A stretch of DNA of 64,000 nt, taken from positions 2,130,571 through 2,194,570 of the forward strand of contig CP070695.1 of the NCBI GenBank assembly GCA_020353515.1. Reading direction: 5' to 3'. Below the pieces are notes generated by a model that was given only the letters and a program-made list of their open reading frames with translations, searched no databases and was not told where the DNA came from. Positions 44,411 through 53,807 of this stretch are shown piece by piece (the first letter of the stretch is position 1; every line of letters begins with the position of its first letter). Both the position numbers and the translations under genes were made by a program. This DNA is from Candidatus Heimdallarchaeota archaeon (GTDB lineage: Archaea; Asgardarchaeota; Heimdallarchaeia; Hodarchaeales; Hodarchaeaceae).

Positions 44411-45070
44411 ATGAAATCCTTCTTGAGATTATTTTTTCAACAACTCAAAAGTTTAGAGATTAAAATTCTAGGTTTTCGCACTTTTATTGCGACAATGATT
44501 GTTGGAAATTTGCTTGGATCAATTATCGGCTTTTTATATTATTTTCAGATTATAGGTCTTTTTAATTACCCTCCAATCTTATGGATATTGATCCCTGACT
44601 GTCCAATGGCCGTACTATTATTATTAGGGGTTTATCTTCAGAGAAATAACCAGAAATTTGCTAATTTTAATTTTTTTGTATTCATACAAGGTATTCGTGC
44701 AGCTGCTATCACTTTTTTCTTTATTGCATTCTTCGAGTCGTTAGATTTTCCATTTGTTTTTATTGGGCATTTTCTTCTGTTACTGCAAGCTATAGCTATT
44801 CTTCCATTATTGGTTGACATAGAACTTAATAAAGGTACATTTTTCACAGTTGGAATTACAGTAATAAATGATATTTCCGACTTCGTAGGATTTCCAGAAG
44901 TATTTCATCCAACTTTAGTACAACTTTCGACTATTCAACCTGTATTCCCCTGGTTTGGCCTTTTTATCTTCGTGTTTGACGTTTTATTAATATTGTTCGG
45001 ATTAGGATTCAAATGGTTCATGAATTCCCCTGAAGTGACTTATTCCTCCTATTCAAAACTAAGATCCTAG
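44411..45070 (+). CDS. Six-helix membrane protein (hypothetical, DUF1405-like)
   Basis: 219 residues with about six hydrophobic segments. LLGSIIGFLYYFQII, FNYPPILWILIPDCPMAVLLLL and LYF-type PWFGLFIFVFDVLLILFGLG recall DUF1405 proteins, where a P-x-x-W-x-x-x-x-D/P-C-P pattern is common. The DUF1405 assignment is tentative. Divergent from the longin protein gene. Confidence 0.5.
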   Translation: MKSFLRLFFQQLKSLEIKILGFRTFIATMIVGNLLGSIIGFLYYFQIIGLFNYPPILWILIPDCPMAVLLLLGVYLQRNNQKFANFNFFVFIQGIRAAAITFFFIAFFESLDFPFVFIGHFLLLLQAIAILPLLVDIELNKGTFFTVGITVINDISDFVGFPEVFHPTLVQLSTIQPVFPWFGLFIFVFDVLLILFGLGFKWFMNSPEVTYSSYSKLRS

Positions 45071-45174
45071 GATAGGGACTATAGAATTAACTCTGAATAT
45101 CCATCTTCTGTTTACTATTAATCACAATACTCCTATAGGTTAATCTTAGTTTTTGTATCAAAAATCGCTCATTG

Positions 45175-45183
45175 CTTTATATT
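45175..45183 (+). promoter_or_regulatory. TATA-like box for the permuted phosphoglycerate mutase
   Basis: CTTTATATT lies about 30 bases ahead of the ATG at 45212, so transcription would start at or near that ATG. This supports the 45212 start or one of the following ATGs (45233, 45239, 45242). Confidence 0.4.
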
Positions 45184-45211
45184 GTTGTGAAATCACTAAA
45201 CAATAATATTT

Positions 45212-46819
45212 ATGCTGATTTTTAATGAGAGAATGAGAATGATGAAAAAAAAATATGATACTCCCCTTGCACAAGCAATTGCTGATGCTTATGCAAATGG
45301 TGAGGACGATGAAACTCTAGAACCAATTATTCTCGTAGATGAAAATCATCTACCACAAGGCCGATTAGAATCCAAGGATTCGCTTATTTTCGCAAATATT
45401 CGAGGAGAAAGAGAAGTAGAACTAACCCAAGCTCTCACAGAAGAACGATTTCCACATTTTCCTACTCTTTATCTTAATCTCACTGTATCTACTATGATAA
45501 TGTACCATCCTGATTTGAATGTCAATGTGGCATTTCCCCCGACTGAAAATCTAAATAATAGTATAACCGAATTCTTGAGTAAAAATGGAAAACGAATCCT
45601 AAAATGTGTTGAAAGTGAAAAAGCGATCCATCTTACCTATTTCTTCAATGGAAAACAACATTCAAAATTCCCTAATGAAGATCAAGTAATTATTCCTTCA
45701 CATGAAACAGAAGATTTAACTGAATTTCCTGAAATGAAATCAGCTGAAGTAGCCAATACTACTATCAATGCTATGACAGATGGAAATTATGATTTAATTG
45801 TCACAAATATATCGCCTTGTGACGTTATGGGACATATAGAGAGAAAAGAAGTAGTTGGAAAAGCGATTCATGAAGTTGACGAACAGTTAGGTCGTATAGT
45901 TACTTCTGCAATAACTACTGGGTATACAGTATTTGTTACAGCTGATCATGGAGTTGCAGAATCTTGGCTTTACCCCGATGGAACCATTGACACTGGACAT
46001 ACATCTAATCCTGTACCCTTCTTGATAATTTCTGATAAGACGAGTGAAATACAATTAAGAAGTGGGGGTTCTCTTGTTGACATTGCGCCTACAATTTTAG
46101 AAGTCATGGGCCTTGAAAAACCTAAAGAAATGCAGGGAAAAACTCTCCTGCAGAATGAAATATCATTCAAAAGTCATTATGTTCTCCTATTAATTTTAGA
46201 TGGTTGGGGTTACAATCCAGATTCATATGGTAATCTATTCTTAGAATTTGGCACACCTAATATGGACCAGTTACGAAATGCGTTTCCTTTCACTACTCTT
46301 ATTGCTTCTGGACCACCTCTTGGTATGCCAGAGGGAACAGTTGGTAATAGTGAAATAGGTCATCTACATATGGGGATCGGAAGACGTGTTGTAAGCGATC
46401 GAGTAAGAATATTTGATGCTATTAACAATGGAGAATTCTTCCAAAACAAAGCTTTCCAAGAAGCTATTTCAAAAGCTAGAGAGAATAATACTGCTCTGCA
46501 TCTACTAGGAATTATTAGTTTCTACAGTTCTCATGGTTCAATTAAATACCTTGAAGCGCTAATGGAACTGGCTGAAAGAGAAAAACTTCCAAAAATCTAT
46601 TTACATGGAATGTTAGGACGACGAGGGGAAAAGCCAGAGGCAGGGGCTCATTATGTAAATCAAATTGAGCTTAAGGCTAAAAAAATGGAAAATATCCGAT
46701 TCGTTTCCGTTATTGGTCGTCATTGGGCGCTCGATCGAGAAAAGAATTGGGATAGAATCCAAAAAACTTATGATATGTTAGTCCATGGAAAAGGAAAACA
46801 TATTAAGGATTTTCAGTAG
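45212..46819 (+). CDS. gpmI: Circularly permuted cofactor-independent phosphoglycerate mutase
   Basis: 535 residues that match the GpmI (iPGM) family, but with the two halves swapped. Residues 19-313 (AIADAYANGEDDETLEP to MQGKTLL) correspond to the C-terminal part of a normal GpmI, and 321-528 (HYVLLLILDGWGYNPD to YDMLVHGKG) to the N-terminal part. Metal ligands are kept: D204, H208, D245, H246, H263, D330 and S380 (the phospho-serine of VGNSEIGHL). Substrate residues R64, R67, K137, H441, R503 and R509 are also kept, but the Asp of DGRDTPP is replaced by Gly472. It should interconvert 3- and 2-phosphoglycerate. The start is ATG 45212, or a nearby ATG up to 45242. The next gene overlaps it head to tail. 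Confidence 0.9.
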   Translation: MLIFNERMRMMKKKYDTPLAQAIADAYANGEDDETLEPIILVDENHLPQGRLESKDSLIFANIRGEREVELTQALTEERFPHFPTLYLNLTVSTMIMYHPDLNVNVAFPPTENLNNSITEFLSKNGKRILKCVESEKAIHLTYFFNGKQHSKFPNEDQVIIPSHETEDLTEFPEMKSAEVANTTINAMTDGNYDLIVTNISPCDVMGHIERKEVVGKAIHEVDEQLGRIVTSAITTGYTVFVTADHGVAESWLYPDGTIDTGHTSNPVPFLIISDKTSEIQLRSGGSLVDIAPTILEVMGLEKPKEMQGKTLLQNEISFKSHYVLLLILDGWGYNPDSYGNLFLEFGTPNMDQLRNAFPFTTLIASGPPLGMPEGTVGNSEIGHLHMGIGRRVVSDRVRIFDAINNGEFFQNKAFQEAISKARENNTALHLLGIISFYSSHGSIKYLEALMELAEREKLPKIYLHGMLGRRGEKPEAGAHYVNQIELKAKKMENIRFVSVIGRHWALDREKNWDRIQKTYDMLVHGKGKHIKDFQ

Positions 46820-47234
46820 ATATGGAACTCAAAAAGTGCTTCATCTGGAATAAAAGCTTTGGAATACTATGATAAGAATAAAGGGTGAGATTTGGAGATG
46901 TATTTCCCGTAATCATGGCTGAAATAACTCTGCCATCTTCATAAACAGCCAAAACTGGCTTATTAAGCGATAAAGCGTAAGCAATTTCATATCCTACTCC
47001 TGTACTAGGAACAGACACTTCTGCAATGACTATGTCACACTCTTGAAGGAAGGAAATATCTTGTGCAAAAATGTCCGTATCAGTCATCGACGTTTCAATT
47101 TCGAAGACTTTAGGTGAAGCTACTTGAGGGGTGAGGATTTCATATCCATTTTCTTGTAAATAGTCATTAATAACCTGATAATTACTTTGCAGTTCACGAC
47201 CCCCTCTTATTGATCCCGAAAGGTAAATTTTCAA
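46803..47234 (-). CDS. DNPH1: DNPH1/RCL-like nucleotide N-glycosidase
   Basis: 143 residues. GSIRGGRE near the N-terminus, DISFLQECDIVIAEVSVPSTGVGYEIAYALSLNKPVL and SAMITGNTSPN match the DNPH1/RCL family within the nucleoside 2-deoxyribosyltransferase fold. Those enzymes split the N-glycosidic bond of 5'-phosphorylated deoxynucleosides. Glu of VGYE is the expected nucleophile. TTG at 47234 starts directly after the previous gene and has GGAG ten bases upstream. It overlaps the convergent mutase gene by 17 bases. Confidence 0.8.
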   Translation of the reverse strand: MKIYLSGSIRGGRELQSNYQVINDYLQENGYEILTPQVASPKVFEIETSMTDTDIFAQDISFLQECDIVIAEVSVPSTGVGYEIAYALSLNKPVLAVYEDGRVISAMITGNTSPNLTLYSYHSIPKLLFQMKHFLSSISTENP

Positions 47235-47235
47235 T

Positions 47236-48042
47236 TTATTGTCTCCTTTTCTTTTTTGAACTAAGTAAAAGGTTACAATACGCTTTTACTTTCTCATCAG
47301 TAGTCTCACGAGCTAATAAACCAATAGTTTCTAATAAATGTGCCTTTTCAACCTTTTTTATTTGATTTTTTTCACAAAACTTTGTCAATTGTTGATCCAA
47401 AATAGGATTTGAATGTAATAAAGCTGCAAGGATTTGAAAAACTGTATTATCTTTACGTCCCTTTCTCAACGCCTTAAGGGCCATTTTTTCTGATTTTTGG
47501 AATTTTCCTGACCGATATAGTGGAATGATCACAGGATACCAGTCTTTAGCCCTTTGTTTCATCCAATCTTGAATTTCGCGAATATCATTCACTCGTTCTT
47601 CCCAGTGCTTTTTAAATTGCTCATTTGGGAACCTTATTTCTGGCCAGGCTTCAATTTTGGCTACTAATTTCACATATTCATCATAACGATCGATTTGAGC
47701 TTCTCTTTCTCTAATAGCAAATTCTAGTGCTCCTAATACGAATCCAGCAGAGAATTCTTTAAGGCAAACCTCAAGATTTTCTCGAAAAATCACCTCTTGA
47801 ACCTGTTCTAAGAGTTCCCTATTACTTCGTAGAGTTGATTCTGATTCTTTTGAGATTTCTTTGGGGTGTTGCTCAAGATAATCAAGAGCCCAAAATAGGA
47901 ACATCGCTTCTTCTTCTGATTGTTTTGAACGAATAAACTCAGAAATATCTTGTGGGCTTCTAGTAAGAAGTAAAAGCTTTATTTGATCAAAATCTACCTT
48001 AGGTTGTGCCAAGATATTCCACTCAAAGATAGGAAATATCAA
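47236..48042 (-). CDS. Helical protein (hypothetical)
   Basis: 268 residues from TTG at 48042, or about 258 from TTG at 48012, which has GAGTGG upstream. The whole chain is charged and helical (for example EKMALKALRKGRKDN), without membrane segments or recognisable repeats. Its stop lies two bases before the DNPH1-like start, so the two are coupled. Function unknown. Confidence 0.5.
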   Translation of the reverse strand: MIFPIFEWNILAQPKVDFDQIKLLLLTRSPQDISEFIRSKQSEEEAMFLFWALDYLEQHPKEISKESESTLRSNRELLEQVQEVIFRENLEVCLKEFSAGFVLGALEFAIREREAQIDRYDEYVKLVAKIEAWPEIRFPNEQFKKHWEERVNDIREIQDWMKQRAKDWYPVIIPLYRSGKFQKSEKMALKALRKGRKDNTVFQILAALLHSNPILDQQLTKFCEKNQIKKVEKAHLLETIGLLARETTDEKVKAYCNLLLSSKKKRRQ

Positions 48043-48080
48043 ATTTTTTTTTAAAAGAAAACGAAAGAGGAAAAGAAGGG

Positions 48081-50294
48081 TTACCCTAGCAGCATGCGAT
48101 AGACTTCTTTTGGATCGTGTTCACCTGGAGCTCGAATCTTAAATCGGATCTCAACTGTTTGTCCAGGTTGAACCTCTTTATAAACCCATTTCATAGCGCG
48201 ACCGTTCTTCACTGAAGAATGCTCCTCAAAACCGACTGGTGGATCTTCTTCTGTATCCGATACCAACTCAAATCCTTGAGGTAAGAAATCACTCACTTCT
48301 ACATTTTGAATTACTGCAGTACCCTCATTTTCCCCTCGAATAACGATCTCATATTCGTTTGACGCCTGACCAGACGTTGAACGAACCATCTTGCCAATTT
48401 TAAGCTTACGACGTTTATGTACAACAGTGATTGGACCTGCTTCTGCATCTGCCGATACAGGTTTGACTGGAGGAAATATATTTGCTAATACTGTCACATT
48501 TCCCATGAATTCATCTTCTGGTTGAGCAGTAGCGAAGAATGGATAGGTGACAAGAATCTCTTCGTCTTGCTTCAATGTTCCAATAGAGGAATATTCGAGA
48601 CGTTCGATGGTAACTATCACATTTTCTTCAGTAATTTCTAAGGTGAAATCATCTTCAGAAACCTGTTTATCACCCTTAGTAATCGTGATATTCTCTTTAG
48701 CAGGAGCCTCAAAACCATCTGGAATCTGATCTTGAAGTTGGACATACTCAACATCAGTACTTCCAGAAGATCGTATGATATTTTCAGTTATAATCTCAGT
48801 ACGTCTATAAGAAGGTATTGTATCAGGCGAGAAAGTCTTTGAGACTACAATATCCATAAAGGGTAACGCATAACCAGGAAGGGTACATTCAGCAATTATT
48901 TCTGCATCAAAAAGATACTTCACTGAGAGATCCAGTTCTCGTCCAAATTGTGGAATTACACCATCTTCTTCAACAGTTATTGTCCAAGGATCCAATGAAA
49001 AGGTTTCACCAGGATCTATAGAACGCTCTTCTTCAGGAAAGTCACTACCTAGCCATTCTAACCTCACATTTCCCTCATCGAGGGGTCCCTCATAAATTCT
49101 TACTTCTTTCAAATCCATCTCAAATTCTGAAGTATTTTCTAATTCAAATTTACAATCAAAATCACCAGGATTTTCTTCTTGCTCATCCCGAGAAATAAAT
49201 TGGAATACAGAAGAAGATCCTGTGATAGTTTCTAAATTTACGTCTGAAAGGCTTTTCTCAAAAGAGTGGTATGTTACTACGGTGTCTCCAATCTTATAGG
49301 GTTCCGTTGTGTCCTCTGGTAAGTTTACCCGAATCTCACAACTTGCTTGGACTGTTGAGTTTGCAGGTAGTTCAGCAATTTCCCATCGAATGGTATCTCC
49401 ATCCATACGCATTTCCCCATTCTCTGTTTTAAAATTGTCAATATTAGTATTAGGATCAAGAATATGTTTTTTCAAAACTACATTTTCCAGATTCCATTCA
49501 AAATCGTTTCCTAGTTCTATAGTAAAACGCATACCTGCTTCAGTACCTCGAGAGAAGGTAGGAGGTGAATCTGGTTTTTCTAAATCCCAGAATTCCTCTT
49601 TAATTCTCAATTGCGGTACTTCCACGCTAAAATCAAAGTGTACACCTTTTGTTTCCTGTGGAGAAAGTTCTTTGATTCCAAACGAATTACCAAAGACTAT
49701 AATTTCTTGGTCTTCACTACGATCGAAGGTTACTTCGTCTACTCCTTCTAAGAATGCATCTATAGCCCAAATTCGATCATTACTCCCTGTATTTGTAACT
49801 CCGATTTCCCCTTTTCCCTGTAGAGTTTCAATAGGCTCATCGTTTTCACCTATTAGATTGTTATCCTGATCTATTCTATAAGTTAGTGTTTCCTTTAATT
49901 TTACATGTAATCCAGCTTGTTTTACCTCATGTTCCTCAAGAGCTCGAAAGTCCTCCCTTGCTCTTCTTGCATCTTCCTCAGAAAAATCAGTTTCTGGAAG
50001 TGAAGCTCCCGAACTCCGGATTTTTATGGTAATATCTTTTGCTTTATTTCGTGCTCCTCGATCTTTATCATTTTCAGCGATCTTTTCAAGAACGGGAATT
50101 GCTTCTGGGTCATTTAATTTCCCCAAAGATTCAATAGCTTCTTTTCGTACATCTTTTTCACTATCACCTTCAGCAACTTCGAGTAGTGCGCGAAGAGAAA
50201 CTTTAGTACGAGTATTTCCCAATGCTTTTGCTGCTGCTACTCGTTTATTTTTGTCACTACTTTCTAAATTTTGAATTTCTGACATATTACTCAC
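48081..50294 (-). CDS. HEAT-repeat plus DUF11-like beta-sandwich protein
   Basis: 737 residues. Residues about 5-95 hold three HEAT-like repeats (KRVAAAKALGNTRTKVSLRALLEVA, KDVRKEAIESLGKLNDPEAIPVLEKIA). After a charged linker, the remaining 600 residues are beta-rich with repeated Ig-like or DUF11-like sandwiches (EIVIRGENEGTAVIQNVEVSDFLPQGFE, VSKTFSPDTIPSYRRTEI). There is no signal peptide or membrane segment, so it is probably cytoplasmic, which is unusual because DUF11 repeats are normally on the cell surface. A GTG at 50294 and an ATG at 50285 both fit the start. Confidence 0.6.
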   Translation of the reverse strand: MSNMSEIQNLESSDKNKRVAAAKALGNTRTKVSLRALLEVAEGDSEKDVRKEAIESLGKLNDPEAIPVLEKIAENDKDRGARNKAKDITIKIRSSGASLPETDFSEEDARRAREDFRALEEHEVKQAGLHVKLKETLTYRIDQDNNLIGENDEPIETLQGKGEIGVTNTGSNDRIWAIDAFLEGVDEVTFDRSEDQEIIVFGNSFGIKELSPQETKGVHFDFSVEVPQLRIKEEFWDLEKPDSPPTFSRGTEAGMRFTIELGNDFEWNLENVVLKKHILDPNTNIDNFKTENGEMRMDGDTIRWEIAELPANSTVQASCEIRVNLPEDTTEPYKIGDTVVTYHSFEKSLSDVNLETITGSSSVFQFISRDEQEENPGDFDCKFELENTSEFEMDLKEVRIYEGPLDEGNVRLEWLGSDFPEEERSIDPGETFSLDPWTITVEEDGVIPQFGRELDLSVKYLFDAEIIAECTLPGYALPFMDIVVSKTFSPDTIPSYRRTEIITENIIRSSGSTDVEYVQLQDQIPDGFEAPAKENITITKGDKQVSEDDFTLEITEENVIVTIERLEYSSIGTLKQDEEILVTYPFFATAQPEDEFMGNVTVLANIFPPVKPVSADAEAGPITVVHKRRKLKIGKMVRSTSGQASNEYEIVIRGENEGTAVIQNVEVSDFLPQGFELVSDTEEDPPVGFEEHSSVKNGRAMKWVYKEVQPGQTVEIRFKIRAPGEHDPKEVYRMLLG

Positions 50295-50554
50295 TTTAGT
50301 CTTTTTTAAAACAAAAAGCTATATTATTACTAATACTGATTTTAGACCAATAATTATCATGTGAGAATTCTTAATGACAGATTAAAAATACTAACACTTA
50401 ATGGAACCAAAATCCTTGATAATATAAGGTTAGAAAATCCAGTATTAAAACCATTTTTATCAGATAATTAATGAAATTAATTACCAATGAAAACGACAAA
50501 AAAAATCTTACTACAAATAATAAGAACCTTCAGATTGGTTTGGGTAAAGCAAAA

Positions 50555-51841
50555 TTATTTGAGTAGCTTCTTTGCTTGATCTTGCCACTTTACCAATCTT
50601 CTCCTTGAAACCCTGAGGTTTCTTTCTAATTCTTCCAAATCAACTTCTACTAAGTCTTTCAAAGTCATTATTCCAACAGTATTTAATTGGTGAGCTGTTT
50701 TTGTACCAATTCCTGTGATTGATGTAAGATTGACCTCTTCAAATGGAGGTCGACTTGGTGAAGATGGAATATCATATTCTTGTCCTGCAAAGATTGCAGC
50801 ATTCTTCTTCCATTTGTTATAAGTCTTTTCACTTGTTGAATCCTTGAAAAGTGCAAAAGATGAATTTAATAAGTCTTGAACCGTTAAAATCCCTCGTTGG
50901 TTTAATTTTTGAGCAGTTTTAGTTCCTATCCCTTTGATACTAGTAACTCGTTGATATAAAGGATCTAATGCCTCTGGTTCTATGACCTCGGGGAAATCTA
51001 CAGATTTACCAATGGACGCAAGAACTTTAATTAAGCGAGACATTGACATTCTTAATGTTTTTCGTAGAGTTTCCATGTCATCGAAGTTTAAAAGATCTGC
51101 TCTTGATGAGATTCCAAGTTTTGCTAGTCTTTCAATAGATTTTGGTCCAATCCCGCTAATAGAAAGTAGATCTTCTGGAATGGGAGTATATTCTTCGGGA
51201 GTAATAGAGCGTTCGACTTCCTTACTTATGAGAAACTTAGCATCTTCGAGCATATGAAGCAATTTAGTATCACTTACACGCATAACTTCAGCAAGAGATA
51301 CACGATCAGGATAACCTAAGAATTCCGAGATCGAGTAGACTTGGAGTTTTACCAATCGACTGGCATAAGTTTTACCAATCCCCTTTATAGCAGTAACAGC
51401 TGTTTCACTTGGGTAAATTACCTCTTTAGTTTGAATATAAGGCTCTGGTATAATCTCTTCAGTAACTACTGGAGCTTCAATATATTCCTCAACAAGTTTC
51501 AATGGACCAGCAGCAAGCATTGGTGGTTCAATTCGTTCAATGTGTTCGACATAGAATTTCTGATCAAGTGAAAAGATATCAGTTTCTACCTGAATCCGCC
51601 ATATACCATGGTGTTCATCACGAATGGTACGTGGGATTGGCCAAGTCAATTCAATTCCTTGGTCTGATCCTTTTCCATACCTGTTTAATCGCGAATTATT
51701 ACGTTTATCGAGAATTTGTAAACGGTATTGATAGGGTATCTGGTCCCCAAATGTTACTTGGATATTTATCATCTCTCCAGGAACAACTGCAAAAACTTTA
51801 TACATTGGATTCTTTGCTTTCCAGATGGAGATCGAAGACAT
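50555..51841 (-). CDS. Four-fold helix-hairpin-helix protein with N-terminal beta domain
   Basis: About 428 residues. The first 110 form a beta-rich domain (VFAVVPGEMINIQVTFG to FYVEHIERIEPP); then a linker and four helix-hairpin-helix units with the loop G-I-G: AIKGIGKTYASRL (near 150), SISGIGPKSIERL (near 228), SIKGIGTKTAQKL (near 300) and SITGIGTKTAHQL (near 374). HhH units bind DNA backbone or act as protein-protein modules; DUF4332-type tandem HhH proteins are the nearest match. ATG at 51841 lies two bases after the MFS stop. Confidence 0.6.
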   Translation of the reverse strand: MSSISIWKAKNPMYKVFAVVPGEMINIQVTFGDQIPYQYRLQILDKRNNSRLNRYGKGSDQGIELTWPIPRTIRDEHHGIWRIQVETDIFSLDQKFYVEHIERIEPPMLAAGPLKLVEEYIEAPVVTEEIIPEPYIQTKEVIYPSETAVTAIKGIGKTYASRLVKLQVYSISEFLGYPDRVSLAEVMRVSDTKLLHMLEDAKFLISKEVERSITPEEYTPIPEDLLSISGIGPKSIERLAKLGISSRADLLNFDDMETLRKTLRMSMSRLIKVLASIGKSVDFPEVIEPEALDPLYQRVTSIKGIGTKTAQKLNQRGILTVQDLLNSSFALFKDSTSEKTYNKWKKNAAIFAGQEYDIPSSPSRPPFEEVNLTSITGIGTKTAHQLNTVGIMTLKDLVEVDLEELERNLRVSRRRLVKWQDQAKKLLK

Positions 51842-51843
51842 AA

Positions 51844-53178
51844 TTATACCCAATGTTCTGATTCATTCAAGCGATTTTCTTTCTTAATTGGATTTAATTT
51901 AATTCGAATCCAAATTAATAAACCTATGAGTATTAGGACTCCTATAAATGTAACGCAAGTTGCAGCTAAGAATGCAACACGATATGCAATAATCTCTGAT
52001 GCACCTGATAGTAGGAGAAAGTCAATGATCGGCCCAGCAATAAGAGTACCAGCTAATCCCCAGCTAAGAAAGAAAGACGCATTAAAAACACCAAATAATC
52101 TTCCGCGATCTTTTGCTGGAATCAATCCAGAAGCAAATGCATAAGCTGACGCCATAATGACTACCTGAGAAGATCCTCTTAAAAAACTCGCGAGGAAGAT
52201 GAAACTTAAATCTATTGAAGTAATAAACAATACTAGTGCGAATATTGCCATGAATGCACCTATTAAAATCGTGTTTCCATTTCCCAATCGATACCCGATT
52301 GTCCCTACCATCAGACCTAGTAGAATAATCGCGAGTGATTGGGTATTCATAATATAAGATAATAACTCACTAGACACTGCAAAACCTGGAGAGGGGAGAA
52401 ATAAATACTGTGGTAGAATTGTAGCGATACTATTCCGACCAAAATTAATCAGTGTTATTGCTATGAGAAAAATGATGAAAATATGAGAAGAGGGGGTAAT
52501 AACGTCTGTTGGTGATAACTTGTCTTCAATTTCAGTTTGATTCTCACATGATATCCCTCCTTCAGGGACAAATACCATTGGAAAAGCTGAAAGAAACATT
52601 ATTAGTGCTGCTATAATAAATAGGCTTCCTTCATAAAATCCCCAACCCTCATATTGAAGTTTTAATCCGTCATAAAGTAATCCACCAATCCACACACCTA
52701 AAATCCGACCAATCCCTCCTATACTAGAGAGTCTCCCCTGTATAGTACTCCTTTCTTTATATGGAAATAAATCAGATATAAGAGCACTCCAACCGTTATT
52801 TGACATCGACCAAAAGATTTCAACGAGTGACAAACCAATAATGATTATCCATCCAGCAATTAATCGCTGATCCACCAATCGATGAGTAAAGAACACAATC
52901 AGTGTACCAATTCCTGCAAGAAGTTCTCCCACGATAACAAAAGTACGACGTAACTGGAGTTTATCAGATAATACTCCCCATAAAAAAGTTTGAGAACAAA
53001 CATTGAGAATCATTGGGATAGTAGCAAACAGTGTCGTTTCAGTTACGCTCATCCCAAGGAAATACCTAAGGTATATCGATAAATAGGTATAAAAAAGACC
53101 CCGACGAAACATTGCCAATACTTGAAATGAAGATAACCCTAATTGAATCCGAATTGAGATAGCACTGGTTGAGTACAA
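51844..53178 (-). CDS. MFS transporter
   Basis: 444 residues, about 12 hydrophobic segments. The loop after helix 2 reads LWGVLSDKLQLRRTF, a form of the MFS G-x-x-x-D-R signature. A cytoplasmic loop at about residues 215-230 (GGISCENQTEIEDKLSP) divides the halves. Substrate unknown. It starts five bases after the thymidylate-kinase-like gene on the same strand and its stop abuts the HhH gene, so the three form one unit. Confidence 0.8.
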   Translation of the reverse strand: MYSTSAISIRIQLGLSSFQVLAMFRRGLFYTYLSIYLRYFLGMSVTETTLFATIPMILNVCSQTFLWGVLSDKLQLRRTFVIVGELLAGIGTLIVFFTHRLVDQRLIAGWIIIIGLSLVEIFWSMSNNGWSALISDLFPYKERSTIQGRLSSIGGIGRILGVWIGGLLYDGLKLQYEGWGFYEGSLFIIAALIMFLSAFPMVFVPEGGISCENQTEIEDKLSPTDVITPSSHIFIIFLIAITLINFGRNSIATILPQYLFLPSPGFAVSSELLSYIMNTQSLAIILLGLMVGTIGYRLGNGNTILIGAFMAIFALVLFITSIDLSFIFLASFLRGSSQVVIMASAYAFASGLIPAKDRGRLFGVFNASFFLSWGLAGTLIAGPIIDFLLLSGASEIIAYRVAFLAATCVTFIGVLILIGLLIWIRIKLNPIKKENRLNESEHWV

Positions 53179-53183
53179 ATTTA

Positions 53184-53807
53184 TTACCCTTTTATAGAAT
53201 CAGAATCTAGTTGGATCAAAATATTTCGAATTTGAATCCATACTTGAGAAGGGGAGACATCCCCATCAATTATAACCCATTTCTTCTTTTGTGTGACTGA
53301 TCGCATCTTGTGTCTCATTTTTCTCAATCGAGCTAAACTCTCAAACATTTCTTGTTTCTCACCACGTTCTAAGATTCTATCCCGAGCAATTTCAGGTGTG
53401 ACATCGAGAAAAAAGAAATATAGACTTATTGGGAGAAAACTTGAGAAAAAGTTATAACCAAAAAACACAAGAGATCTCGGAAGATAACACACACCTAATA
53501 GGTAACGAGAAAATATAATAACCTCATTCTCGTTGTGACGATAATACTTCACCAAACTTCGAATGACATCAATAGCATAAAAAAATGCCGCTTTCAGGTG
53601 TCCTTTCTTCCCACCTTCTTCTAAAGATTTTTTTGTAATCCAGCCAAATGGATTATCTGTCGAGGGATGACTTCTTACGCGAACGTTCCATCCTTTATTG
53701 CGATAATAGCGGGCTACTTGTCTCGCTTGAGTATCCTTCCCACAACCATCACCTCCATCTATAACAATAAATAGCGGATTGGTCTTTGATTTTTTGTTAC
53801 TACCCAT
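53184..53807 (-). CDS. tmk: Thymidylate-kinase-like P-loop kinase
   Basis: 207 residues. VIDGGDGCGKDTQARQVARYY is the Walker A of the dTMP kinase family; VIIFSRYLLG has the DRY-like SR pair of the family (Ser in place of Asp), and DVTPEIARDRILERGEKQEMFES holds the lid with basic residues. It would phosphorylate dTMP (or a related nucleotide). The Asp-to-Ser change in the DRY/DRF motif is unusual, so the substrate is less sure. First gene of the three-gene group. Confidence 0.65.
   Translation of the reverse strand: MGSNKKSKTNPLFIVIDGGDGCGKDTQARQVARYYRNKGWNVRVRSHPSTDNPFGWITKKSLEEGGKKGHLKAAFFYAIDVIRSLVKYYRHNENEVIIFSRYLLGVCYLPRSLVFFGYNFFSSFLPISLYFFFLDVTPEIARDRILERGEKQEMFESLARLRKMRHKMRSVTQKKKWVIIDGDVSPSQVWIQIRNILIQLDSDSIKG

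Noticed and set aside
49309-49869. 186-codon plus-strand frame
   Set aside because: Serine-rich shadow antisense to the HEAT/beta-sandwich gene.
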